Part shown: piece after piece, positions 1 through 7,575 of the stretch
How the letters are laid out: each line of letters opens with the position of its first letter
Position numbering within the stretch: position 1 is the first letter of the stretch
DNA from: Burkholderiales bacterium
GTDB taxonomy: Bacteria; Pseudomonadota; Gammaproteobacteria; Burkholderiales; Burkholderiaceae_C
Assembly: GCA_005793295.1 (NCBI GenBank)
Contig: SXSX01000125.1
Coordinates: 1 to 17,582, forward strand
DNA length: 17,582 nt
Reading direction: 5' to 3'
The notes under the pieces: model-generated
Database searches by the model: none
What the model saw: the letters and a program-made list of their open reading frames with translations, nothing else
Told to the model about the DNA's origin: nothing
Program-made: the position numbers and the translations under genes

Positions 1-689
1 GCGTCGGTCATGGCCAAGGATTGCGCCGCCTCCCAAGCGCGTTCTTGGTGCAGCATCAGCACCGCCATATTGGCCACCATCGCGCCGACCAAACAGACCG
101 ACAACAAGGCCATGTTGACAACACTGGGGCTGAAAATATCCACAATCGTGTTGTCTTGGTAAATCGCCATCACCCCAATGCGTGCGGCAATGGCCGCAGC
201 CAAGGTTAAAGCGCAAAGCTTTAAAAGTCCTTGGGCGTTATTCAATGGTGAGGTGGCGCTTGCAGGCCACACGCGCCAGCATTGCAAAGCCTGCGCCATC
301 AACATGCCGTGCGCACCCACGACGATCAGGTTTTGGGTTGGGATACCCCAAAGCTCCGGCGGCCCGCCCCACTCCAGTTGGGATAGCCCAAGAAGCACAG
401 GCTGCACAACAATGTGCCAAACAGGGAGGGGACGCTTTAAAAATCGGCTGAAGCTGGCATGGATCAGGGCCAAAGTTAAAGACAGTAACCCGGCGGTGGC
501 GGCCCAAGCCCAGCTCTGCGTGGCATGGAACAGGCCAAAGACCAACCAAGCGCTGGTGTGCGTTACGCCGCTGAGGACCCATTCGCGTAGGCCGGTGCGC
601 AACCTTGCAGGGCGGGCGAACAGCCACAACACCACAGTTGCCAGTTGCGAAAGGACCAAGCACAAGAAAAAAGTAGGCGCAGAAAACAT
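1..689 (-). CDS. Membrane-anchored protein, probable diguanylate cyclase (5' part only)
   Basis: I translated this on the minus strand from the ATG at 689. The frame stays open for 229 codons and runs off the window edge. An in-frame TAA lies five codons upstream of the ATG, which fixes the start (only a CTG lies between). The visible protein is very hydrophobic, with about six likely membrane segments (first about residues 5-25, last about 188-213). A short charged linker follows (HQERAWEAAQ), and then SLAMTD at residues 224-229. In diguanylate cyclases, A-x-x-D followed by x-L-T marks the start of the GGDEF domain right after such a linker. The call therefore rests on topology plus this boundary; the GGDEF signature itself lies outside the window. 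A different output domain, such as a histidine kinase, is possible but less likely. The gene is divergent from proA, with only 37 bp between the two starts. Confidence 0.72.
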   Translation of the reverse strand, partial: MFSAPTFFLCLVLSQLATVVLWLFARPARLRTGLREWVLSGVTHTSAWLVFGLFHATQSWAWAATAGLLSLTLALIHASFSRFLKRPLPVWHIVVQPVLLGLSQLEWGGPPELWGIPTQNLIVVGAHGMLMAQALQCWRVWPASATSPLNNAQGLLKLCALTLAAAIAARIGVMAIYQDNTIVDIFSPSVVNMALLSVCLVGAMVANMAVLMLHQERAWEAAQSLAMTD

Positions 690-726
690 CAGGTAACGAT
701 TTTAAGGCTCGTGCCAAAATGCACCA

Positions 727-2007
727 ATGAACGCGATTGACATTCCCGCCTACACCCAGACCTTGGGCGTCCAAGCCAGAGCAGCGTGTGCGTCGATGGC
801 TAGCGCTTCGGCAGCCACAAAAAATGCGGCGCTGCGCACCTTGGCCGCTTTGCTGCGTGACAACGTAGGCGATTTGCAGATTGAAAACGCCAAAGATATT
901 GAACGTGCTACTGCCGCAGGTTTATCCGCGCCCATGGTGGACCGACTCAAGCTCAGCCCCAAAGTATTAGAAACCTGCGCTTTAGGATGCGAGCAACTCG
1001 CTGCGATGCCCGAAGTGATTGGGGAGGTGACAGGTTTGCGCCAGCAGCCCAGCGGGATTCGGGTGGGGCAGATGCGCGTGCCTTTGGGTGTGTTTGGCAT
1101 GGTGTTTGAAAGCCGGCCCAATGTCACGATCGAGGCGGCCAGTTTGTCGATCAAGAGCGGAAACGCCTGTATCTTGCGCGGCGGCTCCGAGGCGATTGAT
1201 TCCAACAAGGCCTTAGCCGCCCTGGTTCAACGGGCTTTGCGAAGCAGCGGCTTGCCAGAGCACGCGGTGCAGTTGGTAGACATCACCGACCGCGCCGTGG
1301 TTGGCGAGCTCATTGCGATGCCGCAGTATGTGGATGTGATTATTCCCCGCGGCGGCAAAGGGCTGATTGATCGCATCAGCCGCGATGCCAAAGTTCCTGT
1401 GATTAAACATTTGGACGGAAACTGCCACGTGTATGTGGATGATCCCTGTGATATGGACATGGCAGTTAGCGTGGCCGACAACGCCAAAACCCAAAAATAC
1501 AGCCCGTGTAACGCAGCTGAGAGTTTGTTGGTTGCAAAAGCCGTCGCCGCTGAATTTTTGCCGCGCATTGGCGCTATTTATGCTGCCAAAGGGGTGGAGA
1601 TGCGGGTGTGCTCCCACAGTAAAACCTATTTAACGAAGGTGCCCCATGCGAAGGTGGTAGAGGCCAGTGAGCAAGATTGGTCGGAAGAGTACCTGGGCCC
1701 CATCATCAGTATCAAAGTGGTAGCCGATGTGGACGAAGCGATCAAGCACATCAACCGCTATTCTTCTCATCACACGGACGCCATTCTCACCCGCGACCAC
1801 ATGCACGCCCAGCGATTTTTGCGCGAGGTTGATTCCGCCAGTGTCATGGTCAACACCAGCACGCGGTTTGCTGATGGCTTTGAATATGGTTTGGGCGCGG
1901 AAATCGGCATCAGTACCGATAAGTTTCACGCGCGAGGCCCGGTGGGAATTGAGGGGCTCACTTCCTTGAAATACGTTGTTTTGGGGCAGGGCGAAATTCG
2001 GGGCTAG
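727..2007 (+). CDS. proA: Gamma-glutamyl phosphate reductase
   Basis: ProA is the second enzyme of proline synthesis from glutamate. It reduces gamma-glutamyl phosphate to glutamate semialdehyde with NADPH in the cytoplasm. The 426-residue product aligns from end to end, from memory, with E. coli ProA (417 residues). It has the VPLGVFGMVFESRPNVT segment, the ILRGG loop, IIPRGGKGL, the catalytic cysteine (Cys261, in YSPCNAAESLL) and the C-terminal GLGAEIGIST and HARGPVGIEGL stretches. The ATG at 727 is the first possible start after an in-frame TAA at 703. It is needed to keep the conserved N-terminal helix, although no good Shine-Dalgarno precedes it. No proB (glutamate 5-kinase) is present in the window. 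The stop codon overlaps a possible GTG start of gshA (TAGTG). Confidence 0.96.
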   Translation: MNAIDIPAYTQTLGVQARAACASMASASAATKNAALRTLAALLRDNVGDLQIENAKDIERATAAGLSAPMVDRLKLSPKVLETCALGCEQLAAMPEVIGEVTGLRQQPSGIRVGQMRVPLGVFGMVFESRPNVTIEAASLSIKSGNACILRGGSEAIDSNKALAALVQRALRSSGLPEHAVQLVDITDRAVVGELIAMPQYVDVIIPRGGKGLIDRISRDAKVPVIKHLDGNCHVYVDDPCDMDMAVSVADNAKTQKYSPCNAAESLLVAKAVAAEFLPRIGAIYAAKGVEMRVCSHSKTYLTKVPHAKVVEASEQDWSEEYLGPIISIKVVADVDEAIKHINRYSSHHTDAILTRDHMHAQRFLREVDSASVMVNTSTRFADGFEYGLGAEIGISTDKFHARGPVGIEGLTSLKYVVLGQGEIRG

Positions 2008-2057
2008 TGCCACGTAAAAATCCAACCCAGACGTTTTACTTCGAAAGATACACCGCT

Positions 2058-3347
2058 ATGGTTCCGCATTTAGTCACTGCTCTCACGGGCCCGATCAATG
2101 AGTTGGAGCAACGCGTGTTGGACACCATGCCTGCGATCGAGCGCTGGTTTCGCTTGGAGTGGATGGAGCACACGCCACCGTTTTATACCTCGGTCGACGT
2201 CAGGAACGCGGGCTTTAAGTTGGCGCCAGTAGATACCGATTTTTATCCTTCAGGTTGGAACAACCTGACCCCAGAGATGTTGCCCTTGGCGGTGCAGGCG
2301 GCGATGGTTGCCATTGAAAAAATCTGCCCTGAGGCACGCAATCTGCTGATCATTCCGGATAACCAGATTCAGAGTACGTTTTACCTAAGCAACTTGACGC
2401 AGCTGCGGCGTATTTTCCATATGGCGGGTTTGAATGTGCGCATGGGTTCGATCAACCCTGCGCTCAAAAAGAGCACCACCATTGAGCTCCCCGGTGGCGA
2501 GAGCATCACTGTGGAACCAGTGGTTCGAACCAAGGGGCGCATCGGGGTCAAGGACTTTGACCCTTGCACCATCCTCCTCAACAATGATTTAAGTGCGGGT
2601 ATTCCTGGAATTTTGGAAGACTTACACCAACAGTATTTGCTGCCGCCCTTGCATGCCAGTTGGGCGACCCGCCGCAAAAGTAAGCATTTCCAATGTTATG
2701 ACGACATTGTCAAACGCTTTGGCAAATTAATTGGCATAGACCCCTGGCTCATTAACCCCATGTTTGACACCTGCGGACAGGTAGATTTATCGCACAGCCA
2801 AGGCGTTCAGTTGTTAACAGCGCGGGTCGAGGCCTTGCTCGCCAAGGTAAAGAAAAAATACAAAGAGTACGGCATCAAAGAAAAGCCGTTTGTCATCGTC
2901 AAGGCCGATAACAGCAGCAGCGGTATGGGCATCATGACGGTGCGCGATATCAAAGACTTGCCCGCCTTGTTAGAAAAAACGGCGAGCGCTCGCCAAGGGT
3001 CAGACCCCTTGCAAGAGTTGATTTTGCAAGAAGGTATCTTGACCCACGAGCGTATCAACGCTGCCGTGGCCGAGCCGGTGGTTTATATGATGGACCGCTA
3101 TGTGGTGGGCGGTTTTTACCGTGTGCACGCCGATCGGGGAGAAGACGAAAACCTGAGTGCCCCGGGTTCTAGCTATGTGCCCTTGGCATTTGGTAGCAGT
3201 GCGCAGTTGCCACAGCTTGGCGTGCGACCCGGCGCGAGTGAGCCTAATCGGTTTTATATGTACGGCGTGATTGGGCGCTTAGCGATGCTGGCGGCCAGTT
3301 ATGAGCTAGAAGCGACCGATCCAGACCGAGACTCCTACGACGAATAA
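2058..3347 (+). CDS. gshA: Glutamate-cysteine ligase, Acidithiobacillus/betaproteobacterial type
   Basis: This enzyme catalyses the first step of glutathione synthesis, ATP-dependent joining of glutamate (through its gamma-carboxyl) to cysteine. The protein belongs to the family first named from Acidithiobacillus ferrooxidans (GshA, PF08886), not to the E. coli GshA family. It is recognised by VPHLVTALTGPINELE, ERWFRLEW, HTPPFY.SVDVRNAGFKLAPVD, DPCTILLNNDLSAG, PGILEDLHQQYLLPPLHA, KRFGKLIGIDPWLINPMFD and MYGVIGRLAMLAASYELEATDP. The frame is open from a GTG at 2007 that overlaps the proA stop. I prefer the ATG at 2058 (429 residues), because remembered family members begin with MVPHLVTALTGP. 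The 17 extra residues from 2007 are not characteristic, but a coupled GTG start cannot be excluded. One oddity: the usually conserved KADxGTYGMGIM loop reads KADNSSSGMGIM here. Confidence 0.93.
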   Translation: MVPHLVTALTGPINELEQRVLDTMPAIERWFRLEWMEHTPPFYTSVDVRNAGFKLAPVDTDFYPSGWNNLTPEMLPLAVQAAMVAIEKICPEARNLLIIPDNQIQSTFYLSNLTQLRRIFHMAGLNVRMGSINPALKKSTTIELPGGESITVEPVVRTKGRIGVKDFDPCTILLNNDLSAGIPGILEDLHQQYLLPPLHASWATRRKSKHFQCYDDIVKRFGKLIGIDPWLINPMFDTCGQVDLSHSQGVQLLTARVEALLAKVKKKYKEYGIKEKPFVIVKADNSSSGMGIMTVRDIKDLPALLEKTASARQGSDPLQELILQEGILTHERINAAVAEPVVYMMDRYVVGGFYRVHADRGEDENLSAPGSSYVPLAFGSSAQLPQLGVRPGASEPNRFYMYGVIGRLAMLAASYELEATDPDRDSYDE

Positions 3348-3360
3348 ACCCTGCAGCAAA

Positions 3361-3420
3361 GCTGGGCATTGTCGTGCCAGCGACCTTGGTTGCTGCAATG
3401 CAACAATTTTGTTCAAAATT
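3361..3420 (+). promoter_or_regulatory. Dyad-rich leader between gshA and kup
   Basis: The 165 bp between gshA and kup (3348-3512) is the longest gap in the window, and I see no gene in it. It holds three inverted repeats in a row. The first is 3361-3381 (GCTGGGCA / TGCCAGC with one bulged G, loop TTGTCG). The second is 3389-3404 (GTTGC / GCAAC, 6-nt loop), followed by AATTTTG. The third is a perfect dyad at 3405-3420, AATTTTG-TT-CAAAATT. The second stem plus the T-rich tract could be a weak terminator or attenuator. The third could be an operator for kup. The only promoter I could propose (TTGCTG at 3390, CAAAAT at 3414, 18-bp spacer) is weak. The function is inferred; only the symmetry is seen. 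Confidence 0.35.
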
Positions 3421-3495
3421 TAGGAAGATGCCCCAAGACTGGCCTTGGCTTAGCGCAAAATGGCCCACCTTTATTGAATGGAACTGATCCCCACG

Positions 3496-3504
3496 AGGGG
3501 GTGA
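3496..3504 (+). promoter_or_regulatory. Shine-Dalgarno that sets the kup start
   Basis: AGGGGGTGA differs from the ideal AGGAGGTGA at one base and lies 8 nt before the GTG at 3513. It supports that GTG over the upstream ATG-like starts of the longer open frame, and over the GTG at 3501, which lies inside this site. Confidence 0.6.
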
Positions 3505-3512
3505 GCCACTGC

Positions 3513-5381
3513 GTGTCATCAACTAAATCTTCTCTCTCCGCGCTTACTTTGGGCGCCATCGGTGTGGTCTACGGCGATATCGGCACCAGTGTGTTGTACG
3601 CCCTGAAAGAAGTCTTTGGCTCTGGCCATGTGCCCTTCACCCCCGATAACGTGTACGGCATCTTGTCCATGATCTTTTGGACCTTGACGGTGATTGTCTC
3701 CATTAAGTATGTAGTCTTGGTCCTGCGTGCGGACAATGAAGGCGAAGGCGGGTTGATCGCCATGCTGGCCTTGGCATCTCAGGCCGTCAAAGACCAACCC
3801 CGACTTCGTCGTGTGCTGCTGAGCGTAGGTATCTTCGGGACTTGTTTGTTTTACGGCGACGGGGTGATTACCCCGGCGATCTCTGTACTGGGTGCGGTTG
3901 AAGGTTTGGAAATCATTGCGCCGCAATTTAAGACCTACGTCGTTCCACTGACACTCGTTATTTTGTTTTGCCTTTTCTGGGTTCAAAAGCGCGGTACGGC
4001 AGGCATTGGCAGATTTTTCGGCCCCATCACGCTGATCTGGTTTTTGGTGATTGCTTTGCTAGGGGTGGTCCATATTGTGGATAACCCGATTATTTTGAAA
4101 AGTCTGAATCCGTACTACGCCATCGCATTTATTTGGGCCAATCCTGGTGTGACCTTTGTGCTCTTGGGTGCGGTTGTTTTGTGCGTTACCGGGGCCGAGG
4201 CTTTGTACGCCGACTTGGGCCACTTCGGTAAAAAGCCGATTCGACTGGCTTGGTTTAGCGTAGTGATGCCTTGCCTCACACTGAACTATTTTGGCCAAGG
4301 GGCTTTGCTCTTGGCTAACCCAGAAGCGGTTAAAAACCCGTTTTACATGATGGCCCCAGATTGGGCTTTGTTGCCTTTGGTGGTTTTGGCCACCATGGCC
4401 GCGGTGATCGCTTCTCAGGCCTTGATCACCGGTGCCTTTAGTGTGACCAAGCAAGTGATTCAACTCGGTTACTTGCCGCGCTTGAACATGATTCATACCA
4501 GCGCCCGTGAGGCGGGACAAATCTACATTCCGTTTGTCAACTGGGGCTTGTTTGTGGCCATTGTTTTGGCTGTGGTGATGTTTAAATCGTCGAGCAATTT
4601 GGCGGCGGCTTACGGTATTGCGGTGTGTACCGATATGCTGATCACCACGATTTTGACGTTCTACGTGATTCGCTACGGCTGGAAGTATTCTTTACCCTTG
4701 TGCTTGGCCGCTACTAGCGTATTCCTGGTTGTGGACTTGGCTTTCTGGGGTTCCAACTTATTGAAGTTATTCGATGGCGGTTGGTTCCCTTTAGCGCTTG
4801 GCGGCGTGATATTTATGCTGATGGGAACTTGGAAAGACGGACGGGCATTGCTCAACAGCAAACTCAAAGCCGACTCCATGGATTTGCCAAGTTTTCTAGA
4901 AGCTGTTTTTATCAACCCACCAACGCGTGTAGAAGGGACGGCCGTATTTTTAACCGCAGCGGTGGGTACGGTTCCCAACGCTTTGTTGCACAACCTGAAA
5001 CATAACAAAGTCTTGCATACGAATAACCTTTTTGTCACCGTACGCAACCATGAAGTGCCATGGATTGGACTCGAAAAACGCCTTGAAATAGAGCGTTTAG
5101 GTCACGACTGCTGGCAGGTACAAATTCATTACGGCTTTAAAAATGACCCGGATGTTCCTAAAGCCTTGAGTCTCATCAAAGGCCGTGGCTTTGAACTCGA
5201 CGCCATGACCACCAGCTATTTCTTGTCTCGCGATACGGTAGTCCCCACGTTGGGCGAAGGTATGTCCCCATGGCGTGAGAAGTTGTTTGCCCAAATGCAC
5301 CACAACGCCAGCGGCGCTGCTGACTTCTTGAACTTGCCTAGTAACTCGGTGGTGGAACTAGGCTCCAAGATTGAAATCTAA
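3513..5381 (+). CDS. kup: Low-affinity potassium uptake protein Kup
   Basis: Kup/Trk-type K+:H+ symporter of the inner membrane (KUP/HAK/KT family). From the GTG at 3513 the product is 622 residues, the same length as E. coli Kup. Family signatures are clear: LGAIGVVYGDIGTS near the N terminus (residues about 12-25), LRADNEGEGGLIAMLAL, FYGDGVITPAISVLGAVEGL, and GAVVLCVTGAEALYADLGHFG. About twelve membrane segments fill the first two-thirds, and a cytoplasmic C-terminal domain of about 170 residues follows. Most family members have Pro in GDIGTSPLYA; here it is Val (GDIGTSVLYA). The open frame extends upstream to 3369, but those 48 residues are not family-like. The gene sits between gshA and the BenE-type transporter in an all-plus run. 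Its own leader carries strong dyads, so it may have separate regulation. Confidence 0.95.
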   Translation: MSSTKSSLSALTLGAIGVVYGDIGTSVLYALKEVFGSGHVPFTPDNVYGILSMIFWTLTVIVSIKYVVLVLRADNEGEGGLIAMLALASQAVKDQPRLRRVLLSVGIFGTCLFYGDGVITPAISVLGAVEGLEIIAPQFKTYVVPLTLVILFCLFWVQKRGTAGIGRFFGPITLIWFLVIALLGVVHIVDNPIILKSLNPYYAIAFIWANPGVTFVLLGAVVLCVTGAEALYADLGHFGKKPIRLAWFSVVMPCLTLNYFGQGALLLANPEAVKNPFYMMAPDWALLPLVVLATMAAVIASQALITGAFSVTKQVIQLGYLPRLNMIHTSAREAGQIYIPFVNWGLFVAIVLAVVMFKSSSNLAAAYGIAVCTDMLITTILTFYVIRYGWKYSLPLCLAATSVFLVVDLAFWGSNLLKLFDGGWFPLALGGVIFMLMGTWKDGRALLNSKLKADSMDLPSFLEAVFINPPTRVEGTAVFLTAAVGTVPNALLHNLKHNKVLHTNNLFVTVRNHEVPWIGLEKRLEIERLGHDCWQVQIHYGFKNDPDVPKALSLIKGRGFELDAMTTSYFLSRDTVVPTLGEGMSPWREKLFAQMHHNASGAADFLNLPSNSVVELGSKIEI

Positions 5382-5388
5382 GCTGCGC

Positions 5389-6609
5389 ATGCAATTTTTC
5401 AAAGACTGGAGCGTCTCCACTTTCACGGCAGGTTTTGTCGCTGTCTTGGTGGGATTTACCAGTTCGATTGCGATCGTTTTTCAAGCCGCACTGTCCTTTG
5501 GCGCCACGCCCGATATGTTGGCTTCGTGGCTGTGGGCTATTGGTATCGGCATGGGTTTGACGACTGCTTTGCCGTCGCTGTGGTTGCGCCAACCGGTGAT
5601 GGTGGCTTGGAGCACGCCTGGCGCTGCGGTCCTCGCTAGCGCTGGCTTGGCGGGTGGATTCACGATGGGGGACGCGGTGGGTGCGTTCATGATGAGCGCG
5701 GCTTTGATCGTTTTGATTGGCGTCACCGGCTGGTTTGAAAAACTCATGAACCGCATTCCCTCGGCGCTTGCTTCCGCGCTGCTCGCAGGCGCTTTGGCCC
5801 GCTTTGGTTTGAGTGGTTTCAGTGCAGCCCAAACGGCGTTGCCCTTGGTTCTTTTGATGCTGCTGACGTACTTGCTTGGCAAACGTTTTGTGCCACGTTA
5901 TGCGGTTCCGCTGACCTTGCTTTTCTCGGTGTTATTTGTCGCAGCCCAAGGCGGCTTTACCAGCGCCACGATTCCCTTGGACCTTACCGTTCCCGTGTTT
6001 GTGATGCCGGTCTTTTCTTTTTCTGCGTTGGTGAGTTTGGCCTTGCCCTTGTTTATTGTCACCATGGCATCCCAAAATCTTCCGGGTTTGGCGGCCATTC
6101 GTGCTACCGGCTTTGGCGATGAGCGCCAACGCGGCGGTGATGCAGGTATCCCGGTCTCAAAAATCATCACACTGACAGGTTTGGCGACCTTGGTGTTGGC
6201 GCCGTTTGGGGCTTTTTCATTGAACCTGAGTGCGATCACTGCGGCCATGTGTATGGGCCCAGAAGCCCACCCCGATAAAGCGCGGCGCTATACCGCTGCG
6301 GTTTCGTGTGGCGTTTTGTACGTTATCTTGGGCTTATTTGGCGCCACCATCATGGCCGTGCTCACGGCATTTCCAAAGGAGCTGGTGGCGGCCATTGCTG
6401 GCTTGGCTTTGATGGGGACGATCGGCGCGGCCTTGGCAACGGCCTTGCACAAGGAAGCCGACCGGGAAGCTGCGATGGTGACGTTTTTAATTACATTAAG
6501 CGGCGTCGTCATTGGTGGCGTAGGTTCTGCATTTTGGGGTGTGGTCGCAGGTGTTTTGGCGATGGCCGTTCAGCACTACCATCCCCAAAAATGCAAAGCG
6601 CCTCTGTAA
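5389..6609 (+). CDS. BenE/YdcO-family transporter
   Basis: A 406-residue polytopic inner-membrane protein with about 11-12 hydrophobic segments. It matches the BenE family (PF03594), whose characterised member in Acinetobacter is a benzoate:H+ symporter; the E. coli relative YdcO has no established substrate. Recognisable stretches are FTAGFVAVLVGFTSSIAIVF, PVMVAWSTPGAAVLA, IPSALASALLAGALARFGL, PVFSFSALVSLALPLFIVTMASQNLPGLA and GAFSLNLSAITAAMCMGPEAHPDKARRY. The chosen ATG at 5389 is 7 bp after the kup stop; a TTG at 5371 would overlap kup and adds only six residues. No strong Shine-Dalgarno is visible, so translation may be coupled to kup. No benzoate-degradation gene lies nearby, so the substrate should not be assumed to be benzoate. 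Confidence 0.87.
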   Translation: MQFFKDWSVSTFTAGFVAVLVGFTSSIAIVFQAALSFGATPDMLASWLWAIGIGMGLTTALPSLWLRQPVMVAWSTPGAAVLASAGLAGGFTMGDAVGAFMMSAALIVLIGVTGWFEKLMNRIPSALASALLAGALARFGLSGFSAAQTALPLVLLMLLTYLLGKRFVPRYAVPLTLLFSVLFVAAQGGFTSATIPLDLTVPVFVMPVFSFSALVSLALPLFIVTMASQNLPGLAAIRATGFGDERQRGGDAGIPVSKIITLTGLATLVLAPFGAFSLNLSAITAAMCMGPEAHPDKARRYTAAVSCGVLYVILGLFGATIMAVLTAFPKELVAAIAGLALMGTIGAALATALHKEADREAAMVTFLITLSGVVIGGVGSAFWGVVAGVLAMAVQHYHPQKCKAPL

Positions 6610-6617
6610 TTTATCTT

Positions 6618-6622
6618 GAAGG
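6618..6622 (+). promoter_or_regulatory. Shine-Dalgarno deciding the gshB start
   Basis: GAAGG ends 5 nt before the ATG at 6628. This selects that ATG over the upstream in-frame TTG at 6616, which lies just before and across the site. Confidence 0.6.
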
Positions 6623-6627
6623 TTTCC

Positions 6628-7575
6628 ATGGATATTTTGTTTGTTGCCGACCCCTTGGAGTCCTTCAAGATTTACAAGGAAACCACCTTTGCCATGATGC
6701 GAGAAGCCCAGCGTCGCGGTCACATGATTGCAGCTTGCGAGCCCCGCCATATTCTTTGGCAACGCGGCAGCACCGTTAAGGCCAACGTTAGGCGCATCGT
6801 CCTCACCGGAGATTCACCAAACTGGTTTCGTGAAGAGTCCCTTGAAAATAGGATGTTGAAGGATTTTGACGCCGTCGTCATGCGCAAAGATCCGCCTTTT
6901 GATAGTGAATTTTTTTACGCCACCCATTTGCTAGAACAAGCTGAGCGCGAAGGGGCGCAAGTGTTTAACCGGCCCCGCGCTTTGCGCGACCACCCGGAAA
7001 AACTCGCCATCATGGAGTTTCCGCAATTCATTGGCCCCACCTTGGTCACCAAAGACCCGCAGGCGGTCCGTGTTTTTCACGCAGAGCACAAAGACATCAT
7101 CCTTAAACCCTTGGACGGCATGGGCGGCATGGGGATATTCCGGGTCAAGGAAGATGGGCTGAACTTAGGTAGCGTGATTGAAACACTCAACCAACATGGA
7201 ACCCAAAGCCTGATGGTTCAACAATTTTTGCCGGAGATCAGCGCGGGTGACAAACGGGTTTTGCTCATTGGCGGAGTGCCAGTGCCGTTTAGTTTGGCGC
7301 GGATTCCGCAAGGCGGTGAAGTACGAGGTAACTTGGCTGCCGGAGGATTGGGCGTGGCACAACCGCTTTCAAAGACCGATACAGAAATTGCCCAAGCCTT
7401 AGGTCCGATTTTGGCAGCGCGGGGACTGCTTTTGGTGGGCTTGGACATCATTGGCACCCACCTCACTGAAATCAACGTGACCAGCCCGACTTGCTTTCAA
7501 GAAATTGCCGATCAAACGGGCTGTGATGTGGCCGCGCTGTTTATGGATGCGCTCCAAGCGGCTGTCCGTCCATAA
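6628..7575 (+). CDS. gshB: Glutathione synthetase
   Basis: GshB carries out the second step of glutathione synthesis: ATP-dependent ligation of gamma-glutamylcysteine with glycine in the cytoplasm. It is an ATP-grasp enzyme. The 315-residue product is close to E. coli GshB in length and motif order: MDILFVADPLESFKIYKE, VVMRKDPPFDSEFFYATHLLE, the ATP-binding KPLDGMGGMGIFRV loop, GDKRVLLIGGVPVPFSLARIPQGGEVRGNLAAGG, and the C-terminal GLDIIGTHLTEINVTSPTCFQEI. The ATG at 6628 has a good Shine-Dalgarno and lies 18 bp after the transporter stop. The last 35 bp overlap, tail to tail, with the amidotransferase gene on the other strand. No intrinsic terminator can therefore lie between the two. Confidence 0.97.
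   Translation: MDILFVADPLESFKIYKETTFAMMREAQRRGHMIAACEPRHILWQRGSTVKANVRRIVLTGDSPNWFREESLENRMLKDFDAVVMRKDPPFDSEFFYATHLLEQAEREGAQVFNRPRALRDHPEKLAIMEFPQFIGPTLVTKDPQAVRVFHAEHKDIILKPLDGMGGMGIFRVKEDGLNLGSVIETLNQHGTQSLMVQQFLPEISAGDKRVLLIGGVPVPFSLARIPQGGEVRGNLAAGGLGVAQPLSKTDTEIAQALGPILAARGLLLVGLDIIGTHLTEINVTSPTCFQEIADQTGCDVAALFMDALQAAVRP

Noticed and set aside
178..696. Plus-strand open frame of 172 codons
   Set aside because: Basic, low-complexity translation antisense to the membrane-protein gene, with no recognisable domain.
238..774. Minus-strand open frame of 178 codons
   Set aside because: It overlaps the start of proA and reads in another frame from the membrane-protein gene starting at 689. 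Its composition (many Cys, Pro, Arg, His) is that of a shadow frame, while the frame from 689 has coherent membrane segments and a GGDEF-type boundary.
3369..3512. Upstream extension of kup by 48 residues
   Set aside because: The extra residues do not resemble Kup N termini. A good Shine-Dalgarno precedes the GTG at 3513, which gives the same length as E. coli Kup.
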